Source: JADFNO01 sp965369945
GTDB lineage: Bacteria > Planctomycetota > Phycisphaerae > Phycisphaerales > SM1A02
NCBI GenBank assembly: GCA_965369945.1
Contig: CBDUST010000223.1
Coordinates: 1 to 7,739, forward strand
Reading direction: 5' to 3'
Length of the DNA: 7,739 nt
This document shows positions 5,134-7,739 of the stretch, piece by piece. The position numbers were made by a program, and so were the translations under genes. Below the pieces are notes generated by a model. The model did not search any database. It had not been told where the DNA came from and saw nothing but the letters and a program-made list of their open reading frames with translations. Every line of letters starts with the position of its first letter. The first letter of the stretch is position 1.

Positions 5134-6183
5134 ATGAATCAATCTGATCAACACTTACCGTCGCCCGGATCGGCGGCCGCTGCACCGCAAGTCGTCCACG
5201 TCGTCGCCAAGCCCGGCGGTCTGTCACGAGCCCTGTTGTTTGTTCTGGGTTTGTTTATGTTCGCAGGCGTCTTCGTTGTGGGTCTGACGATCGGATTCAT
5301 CATGATGTTTGGAATCTCAAATGTTCCCACCGCCATCCTCGAAGAGCTCTATCGCGACGGCGATCGCAATACCATTGCCATCGTTCCAATCGAGGGGATC
5401 ATCAACTCCAGTCAGGCGGCATACGTGCGCAGCGCCGTGGACTACGCGCTTCAGCAATCCGACATCCGCGCCGTGGTGTTGCGTGTCGATTCACCGGGTG
5501 GCGGCGTCACCTCTTCCGACCAGATATGGTACGAGATCGAGCGTTTGAAGAAGGCCGGCCTTCCCATCATCGCCAGCTACGGCGGTGTCGCGGCGTCCGG
5601 CGGCTATTACGTTTCATGCGGCACAGATGAAATCGTCGCAGAGCCGACGTGTATCACAGGCAGCATTGGTGTCATCGCACAGATATTTACGTTCGAAGGT
5701 TTGATGGACAAAGTCGGCATCGAACCGGTCACCCTCGTCGCCACCGGTTCACCCGAGAAGAGCACTGCCAACGATCTGTTTCGAAGCTGGAACGACAAGG
5801 ATCGGCAGAAAATCCTCACGATGCTCGACGCCGCCTACGACACGTTCAACCAGCGCGTCAAAGATGGGCGCAAGACGGCGATAGCTGATGCGTCTGCGAT
5901 CGATGCACTTGCCGACGGTTCGATCTTCACCGCTCAAGCAGCGGTCACCAACGGCCTGGTCGATCGGATCGGCTACCTTGACGATGCGATCACCCGCGCC
6001 GAGACGGCAGCCGGACTGGGCGTTGGGTCTTCAACGGTCGTCTATCTGCGCCAACCCCTGTCGTTCGGCGAAAAGTTGATGGCGCACGACCAACCACGAC
6101 CGGCGAGCATGCTCGACGCCGACACGATTCGATCGTTCGTCAACGACCTTAGTTCGCCGCGCGTCATGTACCTCATGCAATGA
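5134..6183 (+). CDS. sppA: Signal peptide peptidase SppA, short (single-domain) form
   Basis: This 349-residue membrane protease belongs to family S49. A cytoplasmic Pro/Ala-rich N-terminus is followed by one transmembrane segment (about 33-58). The catalytic domain carries VDSPGGGV (118-125), the nucleophile S155 in GGVAASGGYY, GSIGVIAQ (176-183) and the general base K209 in GSPEKSTAND. The DGSIFTAQAAVTNGLVDRIG stretch (261-280) is the usual C-terminal family motif. The length fits the short Gram-positive-type form (about 330 residues) rather than the tandem 67-kDa E. coli form. It digests leftover signal peptides and other membrane-released fragments. An AAGGA 7 nt before the ATG at 5134 sets the start, although the frame is open from 5071. 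The stop lies 2 bp before the next ATG, so the two genes form an operon. Confidence 0.96.
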   Translation: MNQSDQHLPSPGSAAAAPQVVHVVAKPGGLSRALLFVLGLFMFAGVFVVGLTIGFIMMFGISNVPTAILEELYRDGDRNTIAIVPIEGIINSSQAAYVRSAVDYALQQSDIRAVVLRVDSPGGGVTSSDQIWYEIERLKKAGLPIIASYGGVAASGGYYVSCGTDEIVAEPTCITGSIGVIAQIFTFEGLMDKVGIEPVTLVATGSPEKSTANDLFRSWNDKDRQKILTMLDAAYDTFNQRVKDGRKTAIADASAIDALADGSIFTAQAAVTNGLVDRIGYLDDAITRAETAAGLGVGSSTVVYLRQPLSFGEKLMAHDQPRPASMLDADTIRSFVNDLSSPRVMYLMQ

Positions 6184-6185
6184 TA

Positions 6186-7739
6186 ATGCCGATTGCACTT
6201 CGAGCAGGCGATGTCCTTGTAGCAGCGGCCTTGAGCGCCGCGCTGCTCGCCAAGCCTGTCGCGGCGCAGGATTCGATTACCGCCGCCAACCTGACTGACG
6301 AGCACGTACGATTGGCCATGAACGCGATGGTCCAAGAGTTGTACGCTCGCAAAGAGCCTGTGCGATTCTGGGAACCCAATACGCTCCCCGACGACGAGAA
6401 AAAACAACCGGGCGGCTATAGCGCCCTGGTCGTGCTCGCCCTTCTGTCAGCCGGAGAGACCTTTCAGGACCCGAGATTGCGCGATGCCATCTCGTATCTT
6501 GAGAAGTTTGATATGGAAGGCACCTATGCCGTATCAATACGGGCCAGTGTTTGGGCGCTCCTGCCCCCAAAGTTCGATGAACTTCTTGCCGCCGACCTGA
6601 AATGGCTGATCGATGGGTTCAGCGAGGGCACCGCCGGTTGGACCTATGGTCAGAATCCCAACACGATCGTGCGTGACAACTCAATAACACAATTCGGTGC
6701 GCTGGCACTCTGGAGCGCTGCCAGCCGCGGACTGACCGTCGAGAACCGCTACTGGCAGATGCTCGAAGAGCGGTTCCTTGAAATGCAGGTGATCGACGGC
6801 GGATGGAATTACAGAGGCAAGCGTGCATCGACCGGGTCCATGACCGCCGCAGGTATCGCAACGCTCTTGATCACCCAGGATCAGCTCCATTCTCAAGAGT
6901 TCGTCACGATCAACCCCAATCGCCAGACGCCCTCGCAGAAGGCCATTGAGGACGGTTTGAGTTGGATGGACGACAATTTCGTCGCTGATGAGAATCCCAA
7001 CCACCTGAGCTATTTCTACTATTACCTCTATGCGGTGGAGCGGGCCGGCTTGGCCAGTGGGTACAAGACCTTCGGCGGAAATGATTGGTATCGGCAAGGC
7101 GCGGCCGAGCTGCTGAGTCGCCTCTGTACATGGGACCCCACAACCAGAGTCCTGACCGTCAATCAGCAGCTTGCCGACGACGATCGCGCCCTCCTGGGGC
7201 ACGCTCGTCAACTCTCGTTCGCGCTGCTATTCCTCAGTCGTGGTCGTGTGCCGGTTGCGATCAACAAACTCCAAGATGCTGAGGTTGCCTGGAACAACCG
7301 ACCGCGCGATGTCGCCAATATCACCGGTTGGTTGCAAGCGAACACCGAAAGCGGCTTGAATTGGCAGATCGTGAGCACTGACGCTGAGCCGTATGAATGG
7401 CTCGATGCGCCGATGTTATACTTCGCATCGCATCAGCGCCTCAGTTGGCTCGATCAACTCCCGCAAGATACCAACGCATACATCAAACAAATGAGGCAGT
7501 TTCATCGCGCGCGTGCGGCCGGCGACGTCGTCACTTCGCCACAACCCCCCACCCGTCCAGAGATCGAACCGATCGACAAGCTTCGGACTTATCTCGACCT
7601 AGGCGGGATGCTGTTTGCGGTCAATGCCCAAGGGACACCCTCGGTTGCGCACGTCGTCCGGATTACGGCCGTTGACACACGTCTCGACAACGAGGCCCTG
7701 AGTGGCACCGTCAGCCAGTCCTCGACGCTGGCGCCCGGC
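6186..7739 (+). CDS. Secreted alpha/alpha-toroid plus DUF4159-like protein, 3'-truncated by window edge
   Basis: The frame stays open from the ATG at 6186 to the last base: 518 codons with no stop, so the C-terminus lies outside the window. Residues 1-27 form a signal peptide with a likely cut after VAA. Residues 35-350 carry helical repeats of the prenyltransferase/squalene-cyclase toroid type, seen in GGYSALVVLALL, GWTYGQ (about 150), GGWNYRG (204-210), MTAAGIATLLITQDQ (219-233) and YFYYYLYAVERAGLASG (276-292). NKLQDAEVAWNNRPRDVANI (360-379), APMLYFASHQ (408-417) and KLRTYLDLGGMLFAVNA (465-481) match my recollection of the DUF4159 region in planctomycete proteins of this layout. No cyclase DXDD motif is seen, so terpene cyclisation is unlikely; a periplasmic binding or scaffold role is a guess. 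It starts 2 bp after sppA with no ribosome-binding site of its own, implying translational coupling. Confidence 0.82.
   Translation, partial: MPIALRAGDVLVAAALSAALLAKPVAAQDSITAANLTDEHVRLAMNAMVQELYARKEPVRFWEPNTLPDDEKKQPGGYSALVVLALLSAGETFQDPRLRDAISYLEKFDMEGTYAVSIRASVWALLPPKFDELLAADLKWLIDGFSEGTAGWTYGQNPNTIVRDNSITQFGALALWSAASRGLTVENRYWQMLEERFLEMQVIDGGWNYRGKRASTGSMTAAGIATLLITQDQLHSQEFVTINPNRQTPSQKAIEDGLSWMDDNFVADENPNHLSYFYYYLYAVERAGLASGYKTFGGNDWYRQGAAELLSRLCTWDPTTRVLTVNQQLADDDRALLGHARQLSFALLFLSRGRVPVAINKLQDAEVAWNNRPRDVANITGWLQANTESGLNWQIVSTDAEPYEWLDAPMLYFASHQRLSWLDQLPQDTNAYIKQMRQFHRARAAGDVVTSPQPPTRPEIEPIDKLRTYLDLGGMLFAVNAQGTPSVAHVVRITAVDTRLDNEALSGTVSQSSTLAPG

Noticed and set aside
6681..7211. Minus-strand 176-residue open frame
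   Set aside because: It is antisense to the toroid protein frame, which is continuous, has a signal peptide and shows family motifs.

Overview
The window looks like chromosomal DNA from a member of the Planctomycetota, most likely a Phycisphaerae-like lineage. The main pointers are a small zinc-ribbon protein with the C-x2-CGYSLxGNxxGxCPECG signature that is very common in that group, a secreted toroid plus DUF4159-type protein, moderately GC-rich DNA, and strict use of ATG starts with only patchy Shine-Dalgarno sites. This placement is inferred from protein style; no rRNA or other marker gene is present.

Region 1-893 is a REP/RAYT module. A single-domain HUH (Y1) transposase of the REP-associated type (minus strand, 169-735) is bracketed by seven copies of a 23-24 bp palindrome. 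Each copy has a GTAG tetranucleotide at the foot of its hairpin, and most are arranged head-to-head or tail-to-tail as BIME-like pairs. The left flank is a tandem duplication with a 97-bp period. An 82-bp block from it recurs almost unchanged on the other side of the transposase.

Region 889-1815 (minus) is a two-gene unit. An HD-superfamily hydrolase is followed 3 bp later by a small membrane-associated double zinc-ribbon protein, whose stop codon is the TAG of a REP's GTAG. Divergent from it, 1944-3509 (plus) encodes an M14-family zinc carboxypeptidase with all expected metal and catalytic residues. It ends 15 bp from a convergent class I glutamine amidotransferase (3525-4268, minus). That gene lies downstream of a SAM-dependent methyltransferase (4357-4986, minus), with a perfect 10-bp-stem hairpin between them.

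Region 5134-7739 (plus) is a probable operon: a short-form signal peptide peptidase SppA with its Ser/Lys dyad, followed 2 bp later by a secreted alpha/alpha-toroid plus DUF4159-like protein that runs off the right edge. Apart from the REP module the window is ordinary housekeeping and accessory genome. No tRNA, rRNA, CRISPR array or prophage was seen. The most noteworthy item is the planctomycete-type REP/RAYT system; the possible leaderless starts and the sppA-toroid coupling are weaker leads.
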